Assembly (NCBI RefSeq): GCF_900110835.1
Contig: NZ_FOJG01000001.1
Location: forward strand, 3,379,499 to 3,443,498
Origin: Chitinophaga arvensicola
GTDB taxonomy: Bacteria > Bacteroidota > Bacteroidia > Chitinophagales > Chitinophagaceae
Reading direction: 5' to 3'
Length of the DNA: 64,000 nucleotides
The notes below the pieces were generated by a model. That model was given only the letters and a program-made list of their open reading frames with translations. It was not told the origin of the DNA and did no database searches. Positions 41,924 through 49,871 of this stretch are shown here, in pieces. Numbering within the stretch: position 1 is the first letter of the stretch; each line of letters starts with the position of its first letter. The position numbers and the translations under genes are program-made.

Positions 41924-42997
41924 ATGAGGAAGTCTTGCTTATTAGTGGTGTGTTTAATTTTATGGATTGCCTTCACGCAGAGTTGCCAGCAACGCCCGGC
42001 ACCTGCTGCTGTGGCCGCGATCTTCCAGTTCAAACCGCGTTTATCTGATTATGGTTTTTTCACCGGCGCGCTGAAAGCCTTGCAGCCACGCAAAGGTGTG
42101 GTGAATTATGAATTGTCGACACCGTTGTTCACCGATTATGCAGTGAAAGACCGCTTCGTGGTATTGCCCGATGGTAAAACTATCCAGTATACAGATCATG
42201 GCGCACTGGATTTTCCGGATTCCACTTTCATCGTGAAAAACTTTGCCTATACCAATACGGCGCATGAAAAAATCATGATTGAAACAAGATTGCTTTTCCG
42301 GGATCCGGCCGATCATCAGTGGAAAGTGATGAATTATCTCTGGAACAAGGAGCAACAGGACGCGGAGAAATGGATCCTGGGAAAAAAGGTACCGATAACC
42401 TTCCTGGACGACAATGGGAAAGAACATACTACACTGTACCAGGTGCCCAATACGAACGATTGTAAACGTTGTCATATCAATAACAGCGTGCTCACGCCTA
42501 TTGGTCCGAAGGCGCGTAACCTGAATTTTACCCGCCCCGGGCAAACACAAAATCAGTTGCAGCAATGGGCGGCCAACGGTATGTTAACGGGCCTTCCTTC
42601 AGCGGATAAAGTACCCCTGCTGCCCGATTGGAAAGATAGTTTGCATTATACTGTCAATGAACGGGCCCGCGCTTACCTGGATGTAAACTGTGCGCATTGT
42701 CATACCAAAGGTGGGGATGCTTTTAATACCGGTTTGTTCCTGGAGTATGAACAAACCAAGCCCGATCATCTAGGATTAATGAAGTCGCCCGTATCTGCCG
42801 GCGGTGGCGCCGGTGGCCTGGATTACGACGTGATCCCCGGTGATCCTGCACATTCCATCCTGGCCTACCGGATGAACAGCGTGGAACCCGGTACGGCCAT
42901 GCCGGAACTGGCGCGCACGGTGGTACATACAGAAGGAGTGGCGCTTATCCGCCAATGGATTAAAGAAATGAACCGGCCCGGTACAATGAAACCGTAA
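41924..42997 (+). CDS. Diheme c-type cytochrome lipoprotein (SO2930/TIGR03806-like)
   Basis: In this 357-residue protein a lipobox ends T-Q-S-C with Cys21. Two heme-binding C-x-x-C-H motifs are present: C-K-R-C-H at 180-184 and C-A-H-C-H at 256-260. G-T-A-M-P-E-L-A-R may provide a methionine ligand. The whole layout matches the SO2930/TIGR03806 family, whose members sit beside beta-helix proteins. It is 26 bp after the beta-helix gene, so the two are cotranscribed. It should carry electrons at the outer face of a membrane. The redox partner is unknown. Confidence 0.93.
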   Translation: MRKSCLLVVCLILWIAFTQSCQQRPAPAAVAAIFQFKPRLSDYGFFTGALKALQPRKGVVNYELSTPLFTDYAVKDRFVVLPDGKTIQYTDHGALDFPDSTFIVKNFAYTNTAHEKIMIETRLLFRDPADHQWKVMNYLWNKEQQDAEKWILGKKVPITFLDDNGKEHTTLYQVPNTNDCKRCHINNSVLTPIGPKARNLNFTRPGQTQNQLQQWAANGMLTGLPSADKVPLLPDWKDSLHYTVNERARAYLDVNCAHCHTKGGDAFNTGLFLEYEQTKPDHLGLMKSPVSAGGGAGGLDYDVIPGDPAHSILAYRMNSVEPGTAMPELARTVVHTEGVALIRQWIKEMNRPGTMKP

Positions 42998-43063
42998 GCC
43001 CGGAGGCCGGGAGAAGTTGAATATTTGCTTTTTGAGATAAATTAAGCCGTGGTAGCCGGTTTT

Positions 43064-43099
43064 GCATTGCTCAGATCCCGATCTGAGCAATGCTTTTTT
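43064..43099 (+). terminator. Strong Rho-independent terminator of the receptor/cytochrome operon
   Basis: Perfect 13-bp arms (GCATTGCTCAGAT at 43064-43076, ATCTGAGCAATGC at 43081-43093) are followed by six T residues. It ends the TonB receptor, beta-helix and cytochrome transcript. Confidence 0.9.
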
Positions 43100-43148
43100 A
43101 TGGGGTGATGCGCCGTCCTGATAGCTTTGCAGGTATCAATTTATTTAT

Positions 43149-43256
43149 ATGCAAAGGAAATTATTGTTGATGGGGATATGCCTGTTACTGGTCCCTTACC
43201 TGTATGCACAAACGAAAATGAGTGATCAGCTGGAGCAGCTGTTATCCCGCAAATGA
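43149..43256 (+). pseudogene. 35-codon signal-peptide remnant
   Basis: A 35-codon frame (ATG 43149 to TGA 43254-43256) encodes a textbook signal peptide (M-G-I-C-L-L-L-V-P-Y-L-Y-A-Q) followed by only M-S-D-Q-L-E-Q-L-L-S-R-K, then stops. That continuation is like the start of many secreted hydrolases, so this may be the 5' remnant of a truncated gene. A genuine short secreted peptide cannot be excluded. Confidence 0.5.
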
Positions 43257-43276
43257 AGAATGACCACCGCACCCGA

Positions 43277-43738
43277 TTATTGGCAGGCGCCTTCTACCAG
43301 GGGCATGGTATCAAATTTCAGGGCCTCGTTTTGTGTGCTGAACACCGGTAGTCCCTGATGATCTATACTATCCGGTAATGCCTCAAAGGCTTCGTGGTCG
43401 GATATTTTGAAGATAACCGGCCGGGCGCTTTCTATGCCTTCACTGTAGAACACATATTTTCCACGGACAATCCCCTTACTGATGATGCCATTGAAGGTGC
43501 CTTTATTTTTATCTTTCTCAAAAAAATTATAGACGAGGGTGCCGGTGGCTACACTGTCGTGCATGGTAAGCCGGAGTTGGATGGTATCACGGCCCATTAC
43601 CTTTTCATAGCAATGACTGGTCTTTTCCCTTTCTACCGGTAAAGAATCGGTTACTACAGCGGTTTGCTGCTGGCCTTGCTGATGGCAGGACGTAAAAATA
43701 GCTGCTCCCAGTGCCAGTAATAAGTAGGATGTTTTCAT
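43277..43738 (-). CDS. Lipoprotein of unknown function, 153 residues
   Basis: The start ATG 43736-43738 gives a lipoprotein signal M-K-T-S-Y-L-L-L-A-L-G-A-A-I-F-T-S-C; the frame is open for 11 more codons upstream. The mature part is beta-rich, with H-D-S-V-A-T-G-T-L-V-Y-N-F and K-G-I-V-R-G-K-Y-V-F-Y. This is the look of small Bacteroidota extracytoplasmic lipoproteins. No family was recognised. It is convergent with the signal-peptide remnant. Confidence 0.65.
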   Translation of the reverse strand: MKTSYLLLALGAAIFTSCHQQGQQQTAVVTDSLPVEREKTSHCYEKVMGRDTIQLRLTMHDSVATGTLVYNFFEKDKNKGTFNGIISKGIVRGKYVFYSEGIESARPVIFKISDHEAFEALPDSIDHQGLPVFSTQNEALKFDTMPLVEGACQ

Positions 43739-43854
43739 GACCTGAAAGTAAGAAAAAGGCTGCAATTGCATTTAACCTGGCCGCGTTTTTATTTCCCCGG
43801 AAAAGATTGTAATTATGTGGCATCCCGGTAACATCCGATTAATCAGTAACAACA

Positions 43855-44793
43855 ATGAAAAAGAAATTATACCTGTTGACCATCCTTTTAGCCGGACTGG
43901 CAGGCGTTACATATGCGCAGAATGTATTGTCTTCCTGCCGGAAATGTATTGTCATCGCCGAGCAATCGCAACACCGTATCGTGATTGCTGATCTGAGTTC
44001 CGGGGCAGTTATCTGGGAGTGGAAGCCGGAGCACTCCAATGTGCAACCGGCGCATGTGAAGTGGTTCAGCAATCCCAGCGATGCCAAAATGGTGTATAAC
44101 AACGAATATGTATTGATGAATGCCTCCGGTGGCGGCGTGGCACTGATCCGGGTGGCAGACAGGAAGGCCGTTTTTTATGCTTATGCCGGTGGCAATACGC
44201 ACTCGGCCGAACTCTTACCGGATGGTAATATCGTGAGCGCCTCCAGCACCGGTAATTACCTAATGTTGTTTAAAACGGATACGATCCGTTATCCCGATAG
44301 CGTATATACGAAAAAAGTACCTATTGATTTCGGCCATAATGTAGTGTGGGATAAGGAGCAGCAGCTGCTCTGGTCTGCCGCCCGGAATCATATGCATGCG
44401 TTCAGGTACAATTTCAACTGCGAAACGCCCGATCTGTTGCCCGATACGGTTTTTGCTTTGCCCGGTACAGAAGCGCATGACCTGTTCCCCGTATATGGTG
44501 AAAATAACTTATGGCTGACAAACACCACACATGTATATAAATTTGATGTGGCCACCCGGCAACTCAAAGAAGCAGCGGTATTACAGGCGGATATAAAAAG
44601 TATTTCTTCAGCAGGGGCGGGACTTCCCACGATCCTGATCCGGCCAAAGGAGTCGTGGTGGACAGACGAAGTGCTGGATGCAACAGGCAGGCGCCTGTTT
44701 ATACAAAAGGGCTGGAAGATCTATAAAGCCAGGTGGGTAATCCCGAATACCTTTAGCTATCCGGCAAACGACCAGTTGCATTTGTGCATGTAA
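43855..44793 (+). CDS. Secreted propeller-like protein (DUF6528-like)
   Basis: In this 312-residue protein the signal peptide ends near residue 21 (V-T-Y-A-Q). Repeated blades follow, for example H-R-I-V-I-A-D-L-S-S-G, R-V-A-D-R-K-A-V-F-Y-A, and G-N-T-H-S-A-E-L-L-P-D-G-N-I-V-S-A. They suggest a beta-propeller of the kind seen in DUF6528 proteins (from memory). C-R-K-C near the N-terminus is unusual. It is close to but separated from the cytochrome operon by a terminator and two unrelated genes. Role unknown. Confidence 0.7.
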   Translation: MKKKLYLLTILLAGLAGVTYAQNVLSSCRKCIVIAEQSQHRIVIADLSSGAVIWEWKPEHSNVQPAHVKWFSNPSDAKMVYNNEYVLMNASGGGVALIRVADRKAVFYAYAGGNTHSAELLPDGNIVSASSTGNYLMLFKTDTIRYPDSVYTKKVPIDFGHNVVWDKEQQLLWSAARNHMHAFRYNFNCETPDLLPDTVFALPGTEAHDLFPVYGENNLWLTNTTHVYKFDVATRQLKEAAVLQADIKSISSAGAGLPTILIRPKESWWTDEVLDATGRRLFIQKGWKIYKARWVIPNTFSYPANDQLHLCM

Positions 44794-44809
44794 AACGCGT
44801 TAATCTTCG

Positions 44810-44817
44810 TACTTTTG
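44810..44817 (+). promoter_or_regulatory. -7 element of the DbpA-like helicase gene
   Basis: TACTTTTG matches TAnnTTTG and ends 5 bases before the ATG at 44823. A transcript started from it would have almost no leader, as is common in this phylum. Confidence 0.5.
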
Positions 44818-44822
44818 CGGCA

Positions 44823-46154
44823 ATGCAAAAAGAAAAATACTCATTAGGTAATATACTTACCAATCTAAAGATCGATTCACTCAATGAAATGCAGCAGGCA
44901 TCAGTGGACGCAAACAAGCATCACAATGATGTTATCCTGTTGTCGGCTACCGGTTCCGGTAAAACGCTGGCATTCCTGCTGCCCATTCTGGAAAATCTCG
45001 ATCCTGCCAATAAGCATACACAGGCGCTGATCGTTGTTCCTTCCCGTGAACTGGCGCTGCAGATAGAAAAGGTGTTCAAATTAATGGGCACCGGCTATAA
45101 GATCACAGCCTGCTACGGCGGACATCTCAGAGAAACCGAAGAAAACAACCTGATTCAGCCACCAGCAGTGATTGTGGGTACTCCCGGCCGTCTTGGTGAT
45201 CATATCCGCAGGGAAAATATCACCACCGCCGCCATAGAAACGCTGGTACTCGACGAATTTGATAAAACACTGGAACTCGGTTTCCAGGAGGAAGTGGCGT
45301 TCATTATTGAATCACTGCCGAACGTTAAAAAGCGTATCCTGACCTCCGCTACTGATTCCGTAGAAATACCGGAGTTCCTCGCGCTGGAAAAGCCCGAAAA
45401 ACTGGACTTCCTGCCGGAAGAAGGTACACCCGCTGCCCGTTTAACGATCAAAGAAGTACTTTCTCCTGAAAATGACAAGGTAGATACCCTGTTCCGTCTG
45501 ATCTGTTACCTGGGGAACCGCTCTACCATTGTGTTCTGCAATCACCGCGAAGCAGTGGAACGTACCAGTAAACTGCTCTCCGAGAAAAGTATCATCAATA
45601 CCTTCTATCATGGCGCTATGGAACAACAGGAACGCGATGCGGCCCTCTGTAAGTTCCGTAACGGCTCTGTGAACGTACTGGTGACGACCGATCTCGCTGC
45701 CCGTGGACTGGATATCCCGAATATCCGTTACATCGTGCATTTCCACCTGCCGCATACAGAAGATAGCTGGACACACCGCAATGGCCGTACCGCCAGAATG
45801 GAAGCCAGTGGTACCGCTATCCTGATCCTTGCCCCGGATGAGAAACGTATGCCTTACCTCGCAGACGAAGTGATTGAAGACATTGAACTGCCAGCTACGT
45901 CTACCATTCCCGATAAACCAAAATGGACCACCATCTTTATCGGCGCAGGTAAAAAAGATAAGGTAAATAAAGTGGATATCGTTGGATTCCTGTCAAAGCA
46001 GGCCCGTTTAAAGCAGGAAGATATCGGCCTGATCGAGGTGAAAGACTTTTTCTCCTTTGTGGCAGTTGTGAAATCCAAAGTGCAGAATGCGCTGGAGATG
46101 ATCAAGAATGAGAAGATCAAGAATAAGAAAGTGAAGATTGATATCGCGAGATAA
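44823..46154 (+). CDS. DbpA-like DEAD-box RNA helicase with DEFD motif II
   Basis: The ATG at 44823 gives 443 residues; a GTG upstream would overlap the previous gene. Motif I is S-A-T-G-S-G-K-T (41-48), motif II is D-E-F-D (144-147) where D-E-A-D is usual, motif III is T-S-A-T, and later motifs include A-R-G-L-D and H-R-N-G-R-T-A-R. The C-terminal ~75 residues (F-I-G-A-G-K-K-D-K and L-S-K-Q) form a DbpA-type RNA-binding domain. DbpA helps ribosome large-subunit assembly through 23S rRNA. Substitution of A by F in motif II recurs in Bacteroidota members (from memory), so it should still be active. Confidence 0.92.
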   Translation: MQKEKYSLGNILTNLKIDSLNEMQQASVDANKHHNDVILLSATGSGKTLAFLLPILENLDPANKHTQALIVVPSRELALQIEKVFKLMGTGYKITACYGGHLRETEENNLIQPPAVIVGTPGRLGDHIRRENITTAAIETLVLDEFDKTLELGFQEEVAFIIESLPNVKKRILTSATDSVEIPEFLALEKPEKLDFLPEEGTPAARLTIKEVLSPENDKVDTLFRLICYLGNRSTIVFCNHREAVERTSKLLSEKSIINTFYHGAMEQQERDAALCKFRNGSVNVLVTTDLAARGLDIPNIRYIVHFHLPHTEDSWTHRNGRTARMEASGTAILILAPDEKRMPYLADEVIEDIELPATSTIPDKPKWTTIFIGAGKKDKVNKVDIVGFLSKQARLKQEDIGLIEVKDFFSFVAVVKSKVQNALEMIKNEKIKNKKVKIDIAR

Positions 46155-46182
46155 TCGCGGATGTTTTATATAATACCAGGAG

Positions 46183-46210
46183 GCCGTCACTTTACAGTGG
46201 CGGCTTTTTT
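46183..46210 (+). terminator. Rho-independent terminator of the helicase gene
   Basis: Arms GCCGTCAC (46183-46190) and GTGGCGGC (46197-46204), with one wobble, are followed by six T residues. It overlaps the stop codon of the convergent gene, whose last codons lie inside the hairpin. Confidence 0.8.
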
Positions 46211-46567
46211 AATGTCTCGCTCATAAAACACCTGTGGTTTCACAAAGGGGGCAGTATAAACGGCTGCAAGCAATTTTTGTTCTTTTTCTGATAGCAGCAG
46301 CGTAATTATCCTGTAATTAATCCGGTCAGTAGCGCCGCCGTAGGTGGTCCTGATAAAACGTGACCACGGCTTTTTCTTTGGATGAACGTCAAATACCCGT
46401 GGGGTGTCCTCAATGGAAATGACCTCGTATCCCATTGATAAGAGCGATTTTTTAAGGATCTTATCGATATCCGTGTGAATAAAATACAGTAAAACGAAAA
46501 TAAGCGCACCAGCGATGAAGAGGTACAGGAGAAAATCGTAAAGGAAGGATAAGACAATGCTTGTCAT
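46187..46567 (-). CDS. Small membrane-anchored protein of unknown function
   Basis: In this 126-residue protein one N-terminal membrane helix (F-L-L-Y-L-F-I-A-G-A-L-I-F-V-L-L-Y-F) is followed by a soluble domain with K-K-K-P-W-S-R-F-I-R and L-L-L-S-E-K-E-Q-K-L-L. No family was recognised. Its start overlaps the upstream gene's stop by 4 bp (ATGA), so the two are cotranslated. Confidence 0.6.
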   Translation of the reverse strand: MTSIVLSFLYDFLLYLFIAGALIFVLLYFIHTDIDKILKKSLLSMGYEVISIEDTPRVFDVHPKKKPWSRFIRTTYGGATDRINYRIITLLLSEKEQKLLAAVYTAPFVKPQVFYERDIKKAATVK

Positions 46568-46917
46568 TGCGCTTCTTTATAGTAAGATTGTGTTACTTCA
46601 ATCACACCTATAATCTGATCATTAAACATATCCAGTTCTTCTGCCGGTACCCACAATTCATTATGAATCGCACCACCTACGTTTTCCACCTGGTAACGTT
46701 TCAAAAACTCACTACTCAGTGAAAACTTTGTTACAAAGCCTGAACCGTACGCAGGCACATTCCACTCCACAGAGATCTGAATCGCATATGCCTCGTTCAT
46801 TACCGGGTAAAAAATCGGTTGATCAGGACGCCTCGGAGGAAACCTTTTCCAGCCGGATTGTTCGATCAGCACTAATTCCTCTGGTCCTACGGGACGGTAT
46901 AAGGTAGTCAGCTCCAT
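46564..46917 (-). CDS. Hypothetical protein, 117 residues
   Basis: The start at ATG 46917 is preferred over an upstream Met because the latter runs into the divergent AraC gene. The product begins M-E-L-T-T-L-Y-R-P-V-G-P-E-E-L-V-L-I, contains K-R-F-P-P-R-R-P-D-Q-P-I-F-Y-P-V and ends in a short tail with Y-Y-K-E. It is soluble. The pattern resembles small Bacteroidota proteins found near membrane partners (e.g. an ADP-ribosylation or calcium-type motif was looked for and not found). Role unknown; probably works with the membrane protein downstream. Confidence 0.62.
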   Translation of the reverse strand: MELTTLYRPVGPEELVLIEQSGWKRFPPRRPDQPIFYPVMNEAYAIQISVEWNVPAYGSGFVTKFSLSSEFLKRYQVENVGGAIHNELWVPAEELDMFNDQIIGVIEVTQSYYKEAQ

Positions 46918-46959
46918 TCGTGATATTTGTTTATTTTTAAAAACGAATATAGGGAAACA

Positions 46960-47895
46960 ATGATGAAAACCAAGCTCAACAAACCCGGTATCCCACAATA
47001 TGTATTAAACGATTTCCGTCACCTGCACCGCCAGGAGGGCGATACGTCCGGTTTTGGATACAGTAACCTGGATGTGTCCAAAAGGATAGCGGGGATCGAG
47101 ATCTATTCCAGTGAAGGCCTGCGCCCGGCGGTGGGACCACTGAAATCCGATTTTTACCGGGTTAGCATTACCCTGAGTGGGAGCGTGGATGTGCAGCTGG
47201 GATTGGAGCAATTCAAACACCGGCCCGGCACCCTGAGTTTTACGTTTCCCGGCCAGGTATTCAGTAAAAGCAATATTGCAGCGGATACCTTTGGTTATTA
47301 TATTTTATTCAATGGAGATTTCCTGCAGGAACTTATTCCGGGAGATATGATTGCTACGGAGTTTCCATTTTTCGATTATGCAGGCGTACCCTTTATACAG
47401 CTGGAACCAGCACCCATTGCTGCGGTGGCGGATTTCTGCGGTAAGATTAATGAAGAACTGCAACAGCACCGGCCGGGTTGTGAAAAAGCTATCCGGATGT
47501 ACTTGTACCTGTTGTTGCTGGAAGTAAAAAGAAGTTACCTGTCGCAACAGCTGCATTTAACAGCAACGGATACACGCAATACTTACCTCGTACCGCGTTT
47601 TAAAAAGTTGGTGAGCCAGCATTTTCTGTCAAAAAAACGCGTGGCCGATTATGCCGCACTACTGGGAGTTACACCGAATCATTTGAACAGAACTGTAAAG
47701 GAAATAACAGGGCATACTGCTTCGGATGCTATTTCACAAATGCTGGTGCAGGAAGCAAAAGCGATATTGCGGTATACAGATACGGCGGTATCAGAGATTT
47801 CCTTCCAGCTTAATTTCAGCGATCCGGCCGGCTTTAATCGCTTCTTCCGGGAACAAACCGGTCAGACGCCGCTGGCATTCCGCAAAAATGCATAA
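46960..47895 (+). CDS. AraC-family transcriptional regulator
   Basis: The start is the first of two adjacent ATG codons at 46960 and 46963 (312 residues); earlier in-frame codons would overlap the divergent gene. The N-terminal cupin-like region has P-G-T-L-S-F-T-F-P-G-Q-V. The C-terminal domain shows two helix-turn-helix units: G-V-T-P-N-H-L-N-R-T-V-K, and V-S-E-I-S-F-Q-L-N-F-S-D then G-F-N-R-F-F-R. It is followed by an SDR gene 80 bp on, its probable target. Confidence 0.92.
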   Translation: MMKTKLNKPGIPQYVLNDFRHLHRQEGDTSGFGYSNLDVSKRIAGIEIYSSEGLRPAVGPLKSDFYRVSITLSGSVDVQLGLEQFKHRPGTLSFTFPGQVFSKSNIAADTFGYYILFNGDFLQELIPGDMIATEFPFFDYAGVPFIQLEPAPIAAVADFCGKINEELQQHRPGCEKAIRMYLYLLLLEVKRSYLSQQLHLTATDTRNTYLVPRFKKLVSQHFLSKKRVADYAALLGVTPNHLNRTVKEITGHTASDAISQMLVQEAKAILRYTDTAVSEISFQLNFSDPAGFNRFFREQTGQTPLAFRKNA

Positions 47896-47975
47896 TCGGG
47901 TTAATACAATGCATTATTCAGTTAACAACCCACCCACGCAGATGCCCCAACTTTGTGGGTATAAAAATAAACGAT

Positions 47976-48695
47976 ATGTCTACCTCATTGGAAAGTAAAA
48001 AAGTAATTATTGCCGGTGGTTCCTCAGGCATCGGCCTGGCTACTGCGGTGATACTGGCAAAAGAACAAGCGAATGTAACGATCACAGGCCGCTCTGCCGC
48101 GCGACTTGCAGACGCAGTAAAAAACAGGCCGGGCATTCATACCGCTTCGCTGGATAGCAACAACCGGAAAGACCTGGATGCATTTTTCGGCGCACAGGGA
48201 AATATCGATCACCTGGTCATTGCGCTCAGCGGCGCAAAAGGAGCAGGTAAGTTTGCGGAACTTTCGCTGAAGGATTTGCGGGAAGGTTTTGAAGGGAAAT
48301 TCTGGCCACAGCTGAATACATTACAAGCTGCGTTGCCTTACATTAATAAAGGTGGCAGTATTACACTGGTAACGGCGATATCAGCTATATCAAAGGCGCC
48401 GGGTACCTCCGGTCTTGCTGCCATCAACGGCGCGCTGGAACTGATGATTCCTTCCATTGCTAAAGAGATACAACCCCTACGGATCAACGCGGTATCACCT
48501 GGCGTGGTAAATACACCCTGGTGGGATTTTCTGCCGGCAGATGCAAAAGCTGATACGTTCCATGAGTATGCCGCTCAAATACCAACGGGCAGGGTAGGAG
48601 AACCCGATGAGGTAGCAGATACGATCATTTTCCTGATGCGCAATGGGAATATAACGGGAACGATCATACGTTGTGATGGCGGCCTGAGTTTGTAA
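47976..48695 (+). CDS. Short-chain dehydrogenase/reductase
   Basis: The start ATG at 47976 gives 239 residues; a GTG seven codons upstream is less likely. The cofactor motif is A-G-G-S-S-G-I-G, and the later half has L-V-I-A-L-S-G-A-K and S-P-G-V-V-N-T-P-W-W. The catalytic region is unusual: after the serine strand I-T-L-V-T-A-I-S-A-I-S the usual Y-x-x-x-K is replaced by T-S-G-L-A-A-I-N, so the canonical Tyr/Lys pair is not visible. It may be an atypical SDR or a binding protein. It is convergent with a TetR gene (6 bp apart). Confidence 0.88.
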   Translation: MSTSLESKKVIIAGGSSGIGLATAVILAKEQANVTITGRSAARLADAVKNRPGIHTASLDSNNRKDLDAFFGAQGNIDHLVIALSGAKGAGKFAELSLKDLREGFEGKFWPQLNTLQAALPYINKGGSITLVTAISAISKAPGTSGLAAINGALELMIPSIAKEIQPLRINAVSPGVVNTPWWDFLPADAKADTFHEYAAQIPTGRVGEPDEVADTIIFLMRNGNITGTIIRCDGGLSL

Positions 48696-48701
48696 TGTTG
48701 T

Positions 48702-49292
48702 TTATATCCGCAACGATCGCATGGTTTGTTGAAAGGTCAGTTGCAATAAATCATCCGTCAGCGAAAAAGGCAGACCGGACATATTAACATTGTCGATATG
48801 GAATTTCACCAGGGTATAAAAAGGACTGTAAGCCAATGCCCAGAACACTTCTACCGGCAATGACACGATCTCGCCTTTTTCGGTGGCGTTTATATAAAAA
48901 CGTTTCATGGCCATTTTAAAAGCATTTTCTTCCGTACTACGCTGCTTTTTGATCAGCGGAGAATTACGGAATTGCTCATAAAAATGGTAATGCATGGGAT
49001 ACTGACGGATGTAATGAAACCGGTTTCTCCATTGCAGCCACATACCCGCTTCGAAATCCATATCGGGGTCAAACCCTTTCATCGTTTCCTGTACGAAGAT
49101 CTCCACACCCGCTGTATACAACTGGTTCAGCAGGTCTTCCCGGCTTTTGAAATAGATATAGATGGTAGATACAGATATATTGGCCGCTTTGGCCAGTTTA
49201 TGCATACTCAAACCATCAAAGCCTTCCTGAACAATCATTTCCATGGCTTTTTCCCGGATGGTCCATTCTTTATTTTCGTCTTTTGTACGCAT
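48702..49292 (-). CDS. TetR-family transcriptional regulator
   Basis: In this 196-residue protein the N-terminal helix-turn-helix is clear: G-F-D-G-L-S-M-H-K-L-A-K-A-A-N-I-S-V-S-T-I-Y leading to Y-F-K-S-R-E-D-L. The C-terminal helical ligand domain has no recognisable specificity. It is convergent with the AraC-linked SDR and 105 bp from the end of the HxlR gene. Its target is not obvious, since no divergent gene is present. Confidence 0.93.
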   Translation of the reverse strand: MRTKDENKEWTIREKAMEMIVQEGFDGLSMHKLAKAANISVSTIYIYFKSREDLLNQLYTAGVEIFVQETMKGFDPDMDFEAGMWLQWRNRFHYIRQYPMHYHFYEQFRNSPLIKKQRSTEENAFKMAMKRFYINATEKGEIVSLPVEVFWALAYSPFYTLVKFHIDNVNMSGLPFSLTDDLLQLTFQQTMRSLRI

Positions 49293-49397
49293 ATGACAAA
49301 GATAAAAGAATGATTGTTCTTTTAAAAGATCTGCCCGGATTTTTATTTAAAAGGTCGTTGGAAAGGCATTTTTATAGTCCGAAACAGCATTTACCGC

Positions 49398-49745
49398 CTA
49401 TTTCAGTATCACATGGCGCAAATGATCTTCATGATCATCGGCCCATTGGCCTAATTTATCAATCACAGGGATTAACGTCTTACCAAGTTCGGTGAGACTG
49501 TATTCTACTTTTGGTGGTACAACAGGGTAAATTTTCTTAACAATCAGTTCGTGTGCTTCCAGTTCATTCAGCTGCATATTCAACACCCTGCGTGAGGCAT
49601 CAGGGATTTTGCGTTGTAATTCACTCGGGCGTTTGTGGCCCTCGTTGATAAACCACAGCAAACGGATTTTCCATTTGCCGTAAAGTACTTCAGCAATCAG
49701 GTCAAGACCACAATTCAGATTTATCGGCATCTTTCTTTTATGCAT
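49398..49745 (-). CDS. HxlR-family transcriptional regulator
   Basis: In this 115-residue winged-helix regulator, L-Y-G-K-W-K-I-R-L-L-W-F-I and P-S-E-L-Q-R-K-I-P mark the first helices. A-S-R-R-V-L-N-M-Q-L-N-E-L is the recognition helix and K-V-E-Y-S-L-T-E-L-G the wing. An N-terminal Cys (L-N-C-G-L) is in the thiol-sensor position. The ATG at 49745 lies only 4 bases after its -7 element, so it may be read without a leader; an internal Met at 49730 is an alternative start. It is divergent from an SDR gene. Confidence 0.93.
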   Translation of the reverse strand: MHKRKMPINLNCGLDLIAEVLYGKWKIRLLWFINEGHKRPSELQRKIPDASRRVLNMQLNELEAHELIVKKIYPVVPPKVEYSLTELGKTLIPVIDKLGQWADDHEDHLRHVILK

Positions 49746-49766
49746 AGGACAAATTTAAACCTATGC
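49742..49766. promoter_or_regulatory. Candidate HxlR autoregulatory operator
   Basis: Perfect 7-bp arms (GCATAGG at 49742-49748, CCTATGC at 49760-49766) with an 11-base centre straddle the start codon and the -7 element of the HxlR gene. A dimer bound here would block transcription. Confidence 0.5.
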
Positions 49767-49780
49767 GCCCAAACAGGCAA
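49750..49780 (-). promoter_or_regulatory. Promoter of the HxlR gene
   Basis: On the minus strand a TTG (+ positions 49778-49780) and an exact TAAATTTG (49750-49757) are 20 bases apart, a full match to the Bacteroidota consensus. The -7 box ends 4 bases before the ATG at 49745. Confidence 0.7.
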
Positions 49781-49821
49781 TATGGGATAAAATTCTCCCT
49801 ATGCCATTCGGTTTTCCGTAC

Positions 49822-49852
49822 TTGTGTAAACCGCCCATGCTACTGAACTTTG
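49822..49852 (+). promoter_or_regulatory. Promoter of the divergent SDR gene
   Basis: TTG (49822-49824) and GAACTTTG (49845-49852), one mismatch from TAnnTTTG, are 20 bases apart, 19 bases before the SDR start codon. With the HxlR promoter it makes a divergent pair. Confidence 0.6.
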
Positions 49853-49871
49853 CCCTAAAATTTTTCAATAA

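Noticed and set aside
44823..46154. Helicase as a pseudogene because of DEFD
   Set aside because: All other motifs and the RNA-binding domain are intact, and both acidic residues of motif II are kept.
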